A stretch of 64,000 bases of DNA, from contig CANMNN010000007.1 of assembly GCA_947499305.1 (NCBI GenBank), forward strand, positions 62,001 through 126,000. Direction: 5' to 3'. The notes under the pieces are model-generated. The model had not been told where the DNA came from and did no database searches. It worked only from the letters and a program-made list of their open reading frames with translations. A program made the translations under genes and the position numbers. Shown here one piece after another: positions 56,601 through 64,000 of this stretch. Within the stretch, counting starts at the first letter, position 1. Each line of letters starts with the position of its first letter. Source of the stretch: an uncultured Arenicella sp. (GTDB lineage: Bacteria; Pseudomonadota; Gammaproteobacteria; Arenicellales; Arenicellaceae).

Positions 56601-59600
56601 GGCTTTACCGGCGCCGGATCTGTCGTTACAGCAAAAGCGCTACGTCGCCCCGACGTCTGAAATAGAAACACAACTGTGTGAGGTCTGGCAAGACGCCTTA
56701 GGCATAGAGAAGATCGGCATTACCGATAACTTCTTTGAACTGGGAGGCCACTCGCTGTTGGCAACTCAGTTAATGTCTAAGGTAAATATTCGTTTAGGCG
56801 TTCAAGCGCCATTGTCACTCTTGTTTAGCGCCCCGACTATTTCAGAGTTTTCCATACAACTGGCAAAACAGGATAGCGCTTCTTTAAGGGCATCTATTAC
56901 GCCTATTTCTCGAAAACAAGAATTACTTCTTTCGTTCTCACAGCAACGCTTATGGTTGTTGGATAAAATTGATGGAGGCAGCCTGCATTACAATATGCCC
57001 GCAGCCTTGCGTCTAAGCGGACAACTAAATTGTGATGCAGCAACTAGGGCTCTTAACACGATTGTTGAACGTCATGAAAGTTTACGCACCTGCTTTAATG
57101 AACGAGTAGATGGCCAACCGTTACAAGTCATCCAATCGTTTTCGGGTATCGATATTCCGTTTATTGACCTGTCGAGTCGATCATCTAATGAACGTGATAG
57201 CGAGCTGACTAGGCTTGCCTTCGCCGAAACGAAAATCGCGTTTGACCTGCGCTCCGACATACTGCTTCGTGCGAGTTTAATTAAATTATCTGACGTTGAT
57301 CATGTACTCCTCGTCACCATGCATCATATCGCCTCAGATGGCTGGTCGATGGGGGTATTGATTAAGGAATTTTCCAAATTGTATGGCGCCTATGTTCATG
57401 GAGAGGCTAATCCATTGCCAGTGCTTGAACTTCAATATGTCGACTATGCGCAGTGGCAACGAAATCATTTACAGGGCGAAGTGCTCGAACAATACTCACA
57501 ATATTGGAGTTCTCAGCTAGACGATCTGCCGCGAGTGCACAATTTACCACTAGATCGCAAACGACCCCTCATTCAAACATTTAGAGGTTCTGTTCATGAG
57601 AGCTTTTTAGGCAATACACTGAACAATAAACTTAAAGGCCTATGTCAACAAATTGACGGCACTTTGTTTATGGGTTTACATGCCGCATTTTCTGTTCTGT
57701 TATCTCGTTACAGTAACGAAACTGACATTGTCATGGGCAGTCCAATCGCGAATCGTGAACAAGCCGAAGTGGCTTCTCTGATCGGGTTCTTCGTAAACAC
57801 ATTGGTGCTGCGCAGCGATGTATATGCCGACGCAACTTTCAATAGCTTGCTTGCGCAAAGCAAAGCGACCTTGGTGGGCGCGTACGCACATCAGCAAATG
57901 CCATTTGAGCAGCTTGTGGAGCGGCTAAAGCCTGAGCGGAGCTCAAGTTACAGTCCACTGTTTCAAGTAATGTTGGTATTACAAAATAATGACGAGGTAA
58001 GCCTTGATTTACCCGGGATCAAATTACGTCCTCTCGCACCAGCTTACACGGTAGCGAAATATGATCTAACGCTAAGTGTTACTGAGTGTTCAGACGGCCT
58101 GCGCCTAGCTTGGGAATACAATGTCGACCTCTTCGAAGCTGACACCATTCAACGTATGGCCAAACATTTTGAGCTGTTGCTCAACGGCTTAGTTGAGCAA
58201 CCTGACGAAAGTGTCTTTTCAATTAATATGTTGCCAGGCGAGGAAGTTCATCAGCAGCTAATTGAATGGACTGATTCCCAAGTCGATTATCCAAACGACG
58301 CCTGTATTCATGAACTCTTTGAGCAGCAAGTGATCGCGAACCCAGATGCCGTGGCCGTGGTATTTGACGACACCCAGCTTAGCTATGGTGAACTAAATCA
58401 ACGAGCCAATCAGCTGGCAAACTATCTAGTTGAACAAAGAAACGTGACGCCCGACACATTAGTCGGCATTTGCGTAGAGCGTTCACTCGAGATGATCGTT
58501 GGCATCTTTGGAATTCTAAAAGCGGGCGGAGCGTATGTACCGCTAGACCCGGCTTACCCAGACGCGCGTCTGGCATTTATGTTGGACGATTCCAAGGTGG
58601 CGACCTTCCTCACACAGACCTCGTTGCAGGGCCAACTGCCAATCAATGAATCTCAGGCGGTAGTGCTAGACAGTGAGCCGTTACAGGCAGAGCTACAAGG
58701 CTATTCAAACGAGAATGTCGCCGTTCAAGCGTTAACACCAAACCAGCTGGCTTATGTGATCTACACCTCAGGGTCAACCGGTACGCCCAAAGGCGTATTA
58801 ATCGAGCATCAAAATGTTCGCCGCTTATTTGATGCCTCCAGCGTCGGTTTCTCCTTTGACAACAATGATGTCTGGACCTTGTTTCATTCTTTTGCCTTTG
58901 ATTTTTCGGTGTGGGAAATCTTCGGCGCCTTGCTGCATGGCGGCAAGTTAATTGTTGTACCTAAATTAGTCGCGCAGTCGGCAAATGGTTTTTGGCAGTT
59001 ACTGCATAAAGAGCAAGTAACGGTACTAAACCAAACGCCGAGCGCGTTTGCTCAATTGATTAATAGTGACAACCAACACTCAGAAAAGCTTCCCCTGCGT
59101 TACGTGGTGTTTGGTGGTGAAGCTCTTAATTTTAACGTTCTCAGAGCGTGGTCAGAGAAGTACGGTTGTGAGCAGCCGCACTTAATTAATATGTATGGCA
59201 TCACCGAAACCACGGTGCATGTTACCTACCGGCGTATTGATACTAGCGATATTGACGCTAACGGCGATATCAGCGACATCGGCTTGCCCTTACAAGATTT
59301 AAGCACCTTAGTCTTATCGCCAAGCAATGATTTATTGCCAATTGGCGTAGCTGGTGAACTGCACGTTGGCGGAGCAGGGCTCGCCCGTGGGTATCTAAAT
59401 CGCCCAGAATTAAGTGCTGAGAAGTTCATTGATAACCCTTTTTACGACGCGAGTAGACCAAACTCGAGTAAACGCTTGTATAAAACCGGTGATCTCGTAC
59501 GGTACTTAGCCGACGGAAATTTGGAGTATTTAGGGCGCATTGATCATCAGGTTAAGATTCGAGGCTATCGAATTGAACTGGGTGAAATTGAACACCAACT

Positions 59601-62600
59601 CTTAAAGCATGATGACGTTGATAATGCAGTAGTCGTAGCGTTAAGCGATGAGCAGGGCGATAAACGATTAGTAGCGTATGTGGCACACAAAGATGCACGA
59701 TTGATGTCCGATGACGACGCGTTGCGCCAAGGGTTTATCAACGGCCTTAAAGACACGCTAGCTGACGATTTGCCTGATTTTATGGTGCCATCCGCGTTTG
59801 CGGTGCTATCAGAATTGCCATTAACGACCAACGGCAAAGTAGACCGAAAGGCTTTGCCGGCACCGGATCTGTCGTTACAGCAAAAGCGCTACGTCGCCCC
59901 GACGTCTGAAATAGAAACGCAACTGTGTGAGGTCTGGCAAGAAGCCTTAGGCATAGAGAAGATCGGCATTACCGATAACTTCTTTGAATTGGGAGGCCAC
60001 TCATTACTGGCTACGCGTGTGATCGCAACTATCAATACGCGATTGAGTATCGAGGCACCTATAAAATTGTTGTTCGATGCACCGACTGTTGTCGGCCTTT
60101 CCTTGAGACTAGCAGCATTAGCGCCTGTTACTCAGCGCTCTATTATTAGACCTGTTTCTCGCCAACAAGATTTATTACTTTCTTTCTCGCAGCAGCGTTT
60201 ATGGTTGTTGGACAAGATCGATGGAGGCAGCGCCCATTACAATATGCCTACGGCATTACGATTAACCGGTGCGCTAAATTATAGCGCCATAACAAAGGCC
60301 TTGAATACGATCGTCGAACGTCATGAAAGCTTGCGCACTAGTTTTGTTGAAAGCAGTAGCGGGCAACCATTGCAAATCATTCGTTCATTCTCGGGAATTG
60401 ACGTAGCTCATACAGATATATCATCGCTTGCCGACATCAACGCTACCTTAGCTAAGTTAATGTCGACCGAAGCAAGTACTGCATTTGACTTGAGCTCAGA
60501 CACTATGTTGCGAGCACAGTTGATTAAAGTTTCCAACACTGACCATGTGCTATTAATCACGCTGCACCATATCGCTTCCGACGGCTGGTCGATGGGCCTC
60601 CTAATCAATGAATTCAACGTTCTTTATAGTGCCTACCTTCGAGGAAAGAGCAATCCCTTGCCAGCTCTAGAGGTTCAATACGCTGACTACGCGCAGTGGC
60701 AAAGAAATCATTTGCAGGGTACGGAGCTTGAAGAATTGGCTGTGTATTGGGAGGCCCAGCTTAACGATCTACCGGTGATTCACAGTTTACCTTTAGACCA
60801 TGCTCGACCTCAGGTGCAAAGCTTTGCTGGTTCAGTTTATGAGAGTCTAATTGATACAAAGATTAGCGATAAACTTAAGCGTTTGTGCCAGCAAATTGAC
60901 GGCACTCTATTTATGGGGCTGCATGCCGTATTTTCGGTGTTGCTTGCTCGCTACAGTAATGAAACAGACATTGTCATCGGCAGTCCAATCGCAAACCGCG
61001 AACAAGCTGGGGTCACCAACCTAATTGGTTTCTTTGTGAACACTTTAGTGCTGCGTAGCGATCTATCGCAAAATCCCAGCTTTTCTGCATTACTAGAGCG
61101 CAGTAAAGCTAACCTGCTAGATGCTTACGCACGACAGCAAATGCCGTTTGAGCAGCTTGTAGAGCGTCTACAACCCGAGCGCAGCTTAAGCCACAGCCCA
61201 CTATTTCAGGTGATGTTGGTGGTACAAAACAACGAAGAAGTTCACCTTGACCTACCAGACATTACCTTCGCCTCCTTAACTGCAAGCGATGTAGTGGCAA
61301 AATACGATTTAACTCTAAATGTTATTGAGCACTCCGACGGTCTCAAGTTAGGTTGGGAATACAACACAGATCTTTTTAACGCCAATACTATTGAATGTAT
61401 GGCTAATCATTTTGAACTTTTACTCAGCGGCTTAGTAGAGCAACCCAATGAAGGTGTACTCTCGATCGATATGCTGACCGATAGCGAAATCGATCAACAA
61501 CTTATCGAATGGAACGATACCCAAACGAATAGCCCTCAAGATCGATGTATCCACGAGCTATTTGAAGCGCAGGTCACAGTAAACCCTGATGCGGTAGCCG
61601 TGGTGTTTGAAGGCCACCAACTGAGTTACCGTGAGTTAAATAGAAAAGCTAATCAACTGGCGCACTATTTGATTGAAGAAAGGCAGGTGTGTCCTGAAAC
61701 TTTGGTGGGCATTTGCGTTGAACGCTCATTGGATATGATCATTGGGATCTTAGGCATACTTAAAGCGGGTGGGGCCTACGTACCACTCGATCCCAACTAT
61801 CCAGCCGCACGCCTCGCGTACATGTTGGACGACTCCAAGCTTACTACGGTTCTGACTCAAACCTCCTTGGCAGAAAAATTACCGTTTAATGGCGATCAAT
61901 CGCTTGCTTTGGATAGCGCAGAGGTTCGAGCACGGTTACAAACCTTCTCACACGAAAACGTCGATGCTGGAATATTAGGCTCAAACCATCTCGCGTATGT
62001 GATTTACACTTCTGGTTCAACGGGCCAGCCTAAGGGCGTTATGGTTGAGCATTTAGCGGCGCATAACTATCTTAGTTTTGCGGCAAGTCATTACTGCTCA
62101 AACATTAAGGGCAGTGTCGTGAGTACATCGTTAAACTTCGATGCTACGTTAACGAGTATATTCGCGCCCCTTGTCTGTGGTAAGTACATTCAGCTTGTTC
62201 AATCCGGGCCCTCGGAACTAGAACATTTAATAGCTCTGATTCAGCAGGCAGATGATCCATTGTTGTTCAAGCTTACACCGGCTCATTTAGATTCTATGAA
62301 AGGTGCGATGTGCCACGCGCAGAACCATGAACTGGCTCATGTCTTCGTCGTTGGTGGTGAAGAATTCAAACAGAACACGCTAAAAACATGGAAACAATCG
62401 CTCTTTAAGAATGCGGTATTCGTAAATGAATTCGGCCCGACCGAGGCCACGGTTGGTTGTTCAACTTATACAGTCTCGTCGAGTGATGATGAGGTTTTCT
62501 TAGAAAAGAGCGTTTCAATCGGCAAAGCCATTTCCAACGTTCACTTGTATGTCTTGGATAGCCATTTAAAACCAGTTCCGTTAGGGGTGACGGGGGAGCT

Positions 62601-64000
62601 TTATATCGGTGGAGCTGGCTTAGCACGTGGCTATTTAGCGCGGCCAGCTCTCACCGCTGAGAAGTTCATTGATAACCCGTTTTACGATGCAAACCGTGCC
62701 AACGCAAGTAGGCGCTTATACAAAACCGGCGATTTAGTTCGTTACTTAAACGATGGAAACTTGGAGTTTTTAGGTCGTATAGACCATCAAGTTAAAGTCA
62801 GAGGCTTTCGAATAGAGCTCGGAGAGATAGAGAATCAACTGTTGAACCATGATCAGGTTAATGATGCGGTAGTGACGGCCATCGGCAACGAAGAGGGTGA
62901 TAAACGATTGGTGGCCTATGTGACTCATAATCAGGCCGCAGAAATGCACACAGAAGATCAAGGTGCTCGATCTTTGCGGCAGGATTTTATCGTAAGCCTG
63001 AAATCGGTGGTGTCTCAAGGCTTGCCCGAACACATGATGCCATCGGCGTTTGTAGTGCTCGATGAACTGCCGCTTACGCCCAACGGCAAAGTGGACCGCA
63101 AAGCACTGCCGGTGCCTGATATGGCATTACAACAAAAAAGTTACGTTGCGCCTACAACCGAAACAGAGACTCAGTTATGCCTTATATGGCAAGAAGTACT
63201 AGGCCTAGAGCAGGTCGGCGTTACGGATAATTTTTTCGAACTCGGCGGTCACTCATTGTTAGTGATCAAGATGATGCCCTTAATAAAAGACGCGCTGAAT
63301 AAAACAAACAAGCTTAGACAACTCCATAAAAACTTCTCTGTTCCTATCATTTTTCAGTATCCAACTATTTCTGATTCCTTAGCATACTTGCATAGCTATC
63401 AAGAGAATGATTTGAGTAATCCTGTCAAATTGAATACTGCAACTAAGGGGCCTAAGTTATTCTTGTTTCATGAGGTATCGGGCTTAATATCTCCGTCTTT
63501 TAACTTGGCAGACGCTATTGGGTCGCGACTCCCAGTTTACGGTTTCGAAGCTGTAGGCAATATCAAATTATCTGAGGAATCTACGAAAATCACATCGTTG
63601 GCGAGTAGGTACATAGAGGACATAAAGACTGTTCAAGCTGAAGGCCCTTATCATCTCTGCGGTTGGTCTCTCGGAGGCAGTATCGCATATGAAGCTGCGC
63701 TGCAACTGGCGTCTAGAGGTGATGAAGTGAGCTTTTTAGGATTAATAGACACATATAGAAATAGTGAGCTAACGGTATGGAAACCTGAGCAATTTCTAGA
63801 AGAAGTACTCAATCGCCAAAAGCAGGTTCTGGATTCACGAGCCGTGGAGAGCATCTTGCAAGGTATAGATATGACTGAGGCAATTCCATTGGTTAACGAT
63901 GCTAATAAAGAGGCAATTTTGAATTGCCATGAAGAGACTCATGGCAGTACGCATGAACGAGAAACAATACGCTTTGTTATCGAGCTAATGAATGTTTACC
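53443..64000 (+). CDS. terminating NRPS, three modules plus thioesterase (NRPS2), 3' end outside window
   Basis: Starts with GTG overlapping the NRPS1 stop (GTGA), so translation is coupled. About 3519 residues are visible and the frame is open at the window edge. Residues 1-50 are a TubC-type N-terminal docking domain (LIKSLNDKGIFLFLEQDRLK, then AITPAIATLIKDNKIELLEYL). Three C-A-PCP modules follow, with A codes Thr (DFWNVGMVHK), Thr (same) and Asn (DATKVGEVGK); C active sites are HHIASDGWS at residues 211, 1294 and 2375; PCP serines are 1104, 2187 and 3271. A type I thioesterase begins near residue 3334 with GWSLGG (Ser3409). It completes and releases the nonapeptide. No epimerase domain is seen, so L residues are expected here. 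Confidence 0.95.
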   Translation, partial: MKIFNLIKSLNDKGIFLFLEQDRLKTKAARGAITPAIATLIKDNKIELLEYLHKNNLDKTHSTAHGVPIAPAARTGDLKLSFSQQRLWLLDKIDGGSIHYNMPAVLCLTGVLNREALTKAVNTIVERHEALRTNFQEGSNGQPSQIIRDISGLDVPLTDLSDLDVDERYIQAEKLASFEANKAFDLSSDTMLRAQLIRVSNREHLLLVTLHHIASDGWSMAVLIKEFSTLYAAYVRGQTNPLSALEIQYADFAQWQRGYLQGEALEKLAAYWTTQLAGLPVVHNLPLDRARPQAQSFSGSCYESSIDANINNTLKRLCQGLGCTLFMGLHAAFSVLLSRYSNETDIVVGSPIANREQAEVKSLIGFFVNTLVLRSDVSTNATFNSLLAQSKTTLLDAYAHQQMPFEQIVERLQPERNSSHSPLVQIMLVLHNNEEASLDLPGINLRLLASDHTVAKYDLTLSFIESSDGLDLTWEYNVDLFEADTIQRMAKHFELLLNGLVEKSDESVFSINILPGEEVHQQLIEWTDSQVDYPNDACIHELFEQQVIANPDAVAVVFDDTQLSYGELNQRANQLANYLVEQRNVTPDTLVGICVERSLEMIVGIFGILKAGGAYVPLDPAYPDARLAFMLDDSKVATVLTQTSLQGQLPINESQAVVLDSEPLQAELQGYSIENVAVQALTPNQLAYVIYTSGSTGTPKGVLIEHQNVRRLFDASSAGFSFDTNDVWTLFHSFAFDFSVWEIFGALLHGGKLVVVPKLVAQSANDFWQLLHKEQVTVLNQTPSAFAQLIISDNQHSEKLPLRYVVFGGEALNFNVLRAWSEKYGCEQPHLINMYGITETTVHVTYRRIDTSDIDANGDISDIGLPLQDLSTLVLSPSNDLLPIGVAGELHVGGAGLARGYLNRPELSAEKFIDNPFYDASRPSSSKRLYKTGDLVRYLADGNLEYLGRIDHQVKIRGYRIELGEIEHQLLKYDDVDNAVVVALSDEQGDKRLVAYVAHKDARLMSDDDALRQGFINGLKDTLADDLPDFMVPSAFAVLSELPLTTNGKVDRKALPAPDLSLQQKRYVAPTSEIETQLCEVWQDALGIEKIGITDNFFELGGHSLLATQLMSKVNIRLGVQAPLSLLFSAPTISEFSIQLAKQDSASLRASITPISRKQELLLSFSQQRLWLLDKIDGGSLHYNMPAALRLSGQLNCDAATRALNTIVERHESLRTCFNERVDGQPLQVIQSFSGIDIPFIDLSSRSSNERDSELTRLAFAETKIAFDLRSDILLRASLIKLSDVDHVLLVTMHHIASDGWSMGVLIKEFSKLYGAYVHGEANPLPVLELQYVDYAQWQRNHLQGEVLEQYSQYWSSQLDDLPRVHNLPLDRKRPLIQTFRGSVHESFLGNTLNNKLKGLCQQIDGTLFMGLHAAFSVLLSRYSNETDIVMGSPIANREQAEVASLIGFFVNTLVLRSDVYADATFNSLLAQSKATLVGAYAHQQMPFEQLVERLKPERSSSYSPLFQVMLVLQNNDEVSLDLPGIKLRPLAPAYTVAKYDLTLSVTECSDGLRLAWEYNVDLFEADTIQRMAKHFELLLNGLVEQPDESVFSINMLPGEEVHQQLIEWTDSQVDYPNDACIHELFEQQVIANPDAVAVVFDDTQLSYGELNQRANQLANYLVEQRNVTPDTLVGICVERSLEMIVGIFGILKAGGAYVPLDPAYPDARLAFMLDDSKVATFLTQTSLQGQLPINESQAVVLDSEPLQAELQGYSNENVAVQALTPNQLAYVIYTSGSTGTPKGVLIEHQNVRRLFDASSVGFSFDNNDVWTLFHSFAFDFSVWEIFGALLHGGKLIVVPKLVAQSANGFWQLLHKEQVTVLNQTPSAFAQLINSDNQHSEKLPLRYVVFGGEALNFNVLRAWSEKYGCEQPHLINMYGITETTVHVTYRRIDTSDIDANGDISDIGLPLQDLSTLVLSPSNDLLPIGVAGELHVGGAGLARGYLNRPELSAEKFIDNPFYDASRPNSSKRLYKTGDLVRYLADGNLEYLGRIDHQVKIRGYRIELGEIEHQLLKHDDVDNAVVVALSDEQGDKRLVAYVAHKDARLMSDDDALRQGFINGLKDTLADDLPDFMVPSAFAVLSELPLTTNGKVDRKALPAPDLSLQQKRYVAPTSEIETQLCEVWQEALGIEKIGITDNFFELGGHSLLATRVIATINTRLSIEAPIKLLFDAPTVVGLSLRLAALAPVTQRSIIRPVSRQQDLLLSFSQQRLWLLDKIDGGSAHYNMPTALRLTGALNYSAITKALNTIVERHESLRTSFVESSSGQPLQIIRSFSGIDVAHTDISSLADINATLAKLMSTEASTAFDLSSDTMLRAQLIKVSNTDHVLLITLHHIASDGWSMGLLINEFNVLYSAYLRGKSNPLPALEVQYADYAQWQRNHLQGTELEELAVYWEAQLNDLPVIHSLPLDHARPQVQSFAGSVYESLIDTKISDKLKRLCQQIDGTLFMGLHAVFSVLLARYSNETDIVIGSPIANREQAGVTNLIGFFVNTLVLRSDLSQNPSFSALLERSKANLLDAYARQQMPFEQLVERLQPERSLSHSPLFQVMLVVQNNEEVHLDLPDITFASLTASDVVAKYDLTLNVIEHSDGLKLGWEYNTDLFNANTIECMANHFELLLSGLVEQPNEGVLSIDMLTDSEIDQQLIEWNDTQTNSPQDRCIHELFEAQVTVNPDAVAVVFEGHQLSYRELNRKANQLAHYLIEERQVCPETLVGICVERSLDMIIGILGILKAGGAYVPLDPNYPAARLAYMLDDSKLTTVLTQTSLAEKLPFNGDQSLALDSAEVRARLQTFSHENVDAGILGSNHLAYVIYTSGSTGQPKGVMVEHLAAHNYLSFAASHYCSNIKGSVVSTSLNFDATLTSIFAPLVCGKYIQLVQSGPSELEHLIALIQQADDPLLFKLTPAHLDSMKGAMCHAQNHELAHVFVVGGEEFKQNTLKTWKQSLFKNAVFVNEFGPTEATVGCSTYTVSSSDDEVFLEKSVSIGKAISNVHLYVLDSHLKPVPLGVTGELYIGGAGLARGYLARPALTAEKFIDNPFYDANRANASRRLYKTGDLVRYLNDGNLEFLGRIDHQVKVRGFRIELGEIENQLLNHDQVNDAVVTAIGNEEGDKRLVAYVTHNQAAEMHTEDQGARSLRQDFIVSLKSVVSQGLPEHMMPSAFVVLDELPLTPNGKVDRKALPVPDMALQQKSYVAPTTETETQLCLIWQEVLGLEQVGVTDNFFELGGHSLLVIKMMPLIKDALNKTNKLRQLHKNFSVPIIFQYPTISDSLAYLHSYQENDLSNPVKLNTATKGPKLFLFHEVSGLISPSFNLADAIGSRLPVYGFEAVGNIKLSEESTKITSLASRYIEDIKTVQAEGPYHLCGWSLGGSIAYEAALQLASRGDEVSFLGLIDTYRNSELTVWKPEQFLEEVLNRQKQVLDSRAVESILQGIDMTEAIPLVNDANKEAILNCHEETHGSTHERETIRFVIELMNVY
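53670..56860 (+). other. Module 7: C, Thr-specific A, PCP
   Basis: Conventional C domain (FSQQRLWLLDKIDGG; HHIASDGWS). A code DFWNVGMVHK, identical pocket to module 2. PCP LGGHS (Ser1104). The C-terminal end of C plus the A-PCP DNA is shared with module 8. Confidence 0.9.
55030..56751 (+). repeat. Thr A-PCP block, copy 2 (NRPS2 module 7)
   Basis: Second copy. Similarity to copy 3 starts further upstream, at about 54861, in the last part of the C domain (offset 3249). Similarity to the other copies stops at the His codon of LGGHS. Confidence 0.93.
56910..60110 (+). other. Module 8: C, Thr-specific A, PCP
   Basis: Same architecture as module 7, with the third copy of the Thr A-PCP block. PCP LGGHS (Ser2187); the sequence just after it (LLATRVIAT) matches module 2 rather than module 7. 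Confidence 0.9.
58279..60029 (+). repeat. Thr A-PCP block, copy 3 (NRPS2 module 8)
   Basis: Third copy. Shares its left extension (from about 58110) with copy 2 and its right extension beyond LGGHS with copy 1, a mosaic pattern. Confidence 0.93.
60160..63390 (+). other. Module 9: C, Asn-specific A, PCP
   Basis: Conventional C domain. The A domain pocket is DATKVGEVGK, same as module 5, from the duplicated Asn block. The PCP has LGGHS (Ser3271), while its duplicate in module 5 has LGGDS. Confidence 0.9.
61486..63249 (+). repeat. Asn A-PCP block, copy 2 (NRPS2 module 9)
   Basis: Copy of 48215-49978 with only scattered substitutions (for example an Arg to Cys change in the segment MRHAQNHE). 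To the right of LGG the sequence is that of a different PCP adapted to the thioesterase. Confidence 0.93.
63440..64000 (+). other. type I thioesterase domain, incomplete
   Basis: Alpha/beta-hydrolase start (KLFLFHEVSG), nucleophile elbow GWSLGG with Ser3409, and the acid LIDTY with Asp3436. The catalytic His lies beyond the window. It could hydrolyse the peptide or cyclise it onto a Thr hydroxyl or another nucleophile. Confidence 0.9.

Noticed and set aside
38472-59837. Sets of identical minus-strand frames of 60-96 codons recurring at the Thr and Asn A domains
   Set aside because: They are antisense shadows that repeat only because the underlying A-PCP DNA is duplicated; no ribosome sites or family features.

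Overview
The window looks like chromosomal DNA of a gammaproteobacterium, probably marine or aquatic. This is an inference from gene families: HrpB helicase, a KefB-type antiporter, a TonB-dependent receptor, a DctPQM TRAP transporter, proteobacterial signal peptides and lipoboxes, and a moderate G+C content by eye. I cannot name the genus. I saw no tRNA, rRNA, CRISPR array or insertion sequence.

Left part (1-16000), housekeeping and envelope genes. These are a truncated DUF1295 membrane protein, a secreted gamma-glutamyltransferase, a pirin/DoxX pair divergent from a LysR regulator, and a KefB-type cation/proton antiporter. A signalling group follows: an FHA protein, a PP2C phosphatase and an outer-membrane porin on the plus strand; then, after an unrelated-looking oxidoreductase, a membrane sensor Ser/Thr kinase and a cupredoxin-like lipoprotein on the minus strand. 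Phosphatidylserine decarboxylase closes this part.

Middle part (16000-31800). HrpB is followed by a minus-strand unit: small secreted protein, TonB-dependent receptor, MerC-like protein, ABC ATPase and two ABC-2 permeases. This unit diverges from a DUF1826 gene. The shared intergenic region holds a close match to the Zur zinc-repressor box, so the locus is probably a zinc-starvation regulon. DegV, a DctPQM TRAP transporter and a small membrane protein come next.

Right part (31817 to the window end) is one biosynthetic locus made of two giant NRPS genes that overlap by 4 bases. NRPS1 (7209 residues) reads FAAL-ACP, Cy-A(Cys)-PCP, C-A(Thr)-PCP, C-A(unassigned)-PCP, C-A(Val)-PCP, C-A(Asn)-PCP, C-A(Phe)-PCP. 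NRPS2 (incomplete) reads TubC-type docking domain, C-A(Thr)-PCP, C-A(Thr)-PCP, C-A(Asn)-PCP, thioesterase. By colinearity the product is a fatty-acyl nonapeptide, acyl-Cys-Thr-X-Val-Asn-Phe-Thr-Thr-Asn. The fatty acid and the cysteine are fused into a 2-alkyl-thiazoline, and the peptide is released by the thioesterase as a linear acid or a macrolactone/lactam. The three Thr A-PCP segments are near-identical DNA copies, as are the two Asn segments. This indicates recent duplication or gene conversion, with breakpoints in the C-A linker and at the PCP phosphopantetheine site. I do not recognise this combination of domains and substrates as a known lipopeptide. It is the most interesting system in the window.
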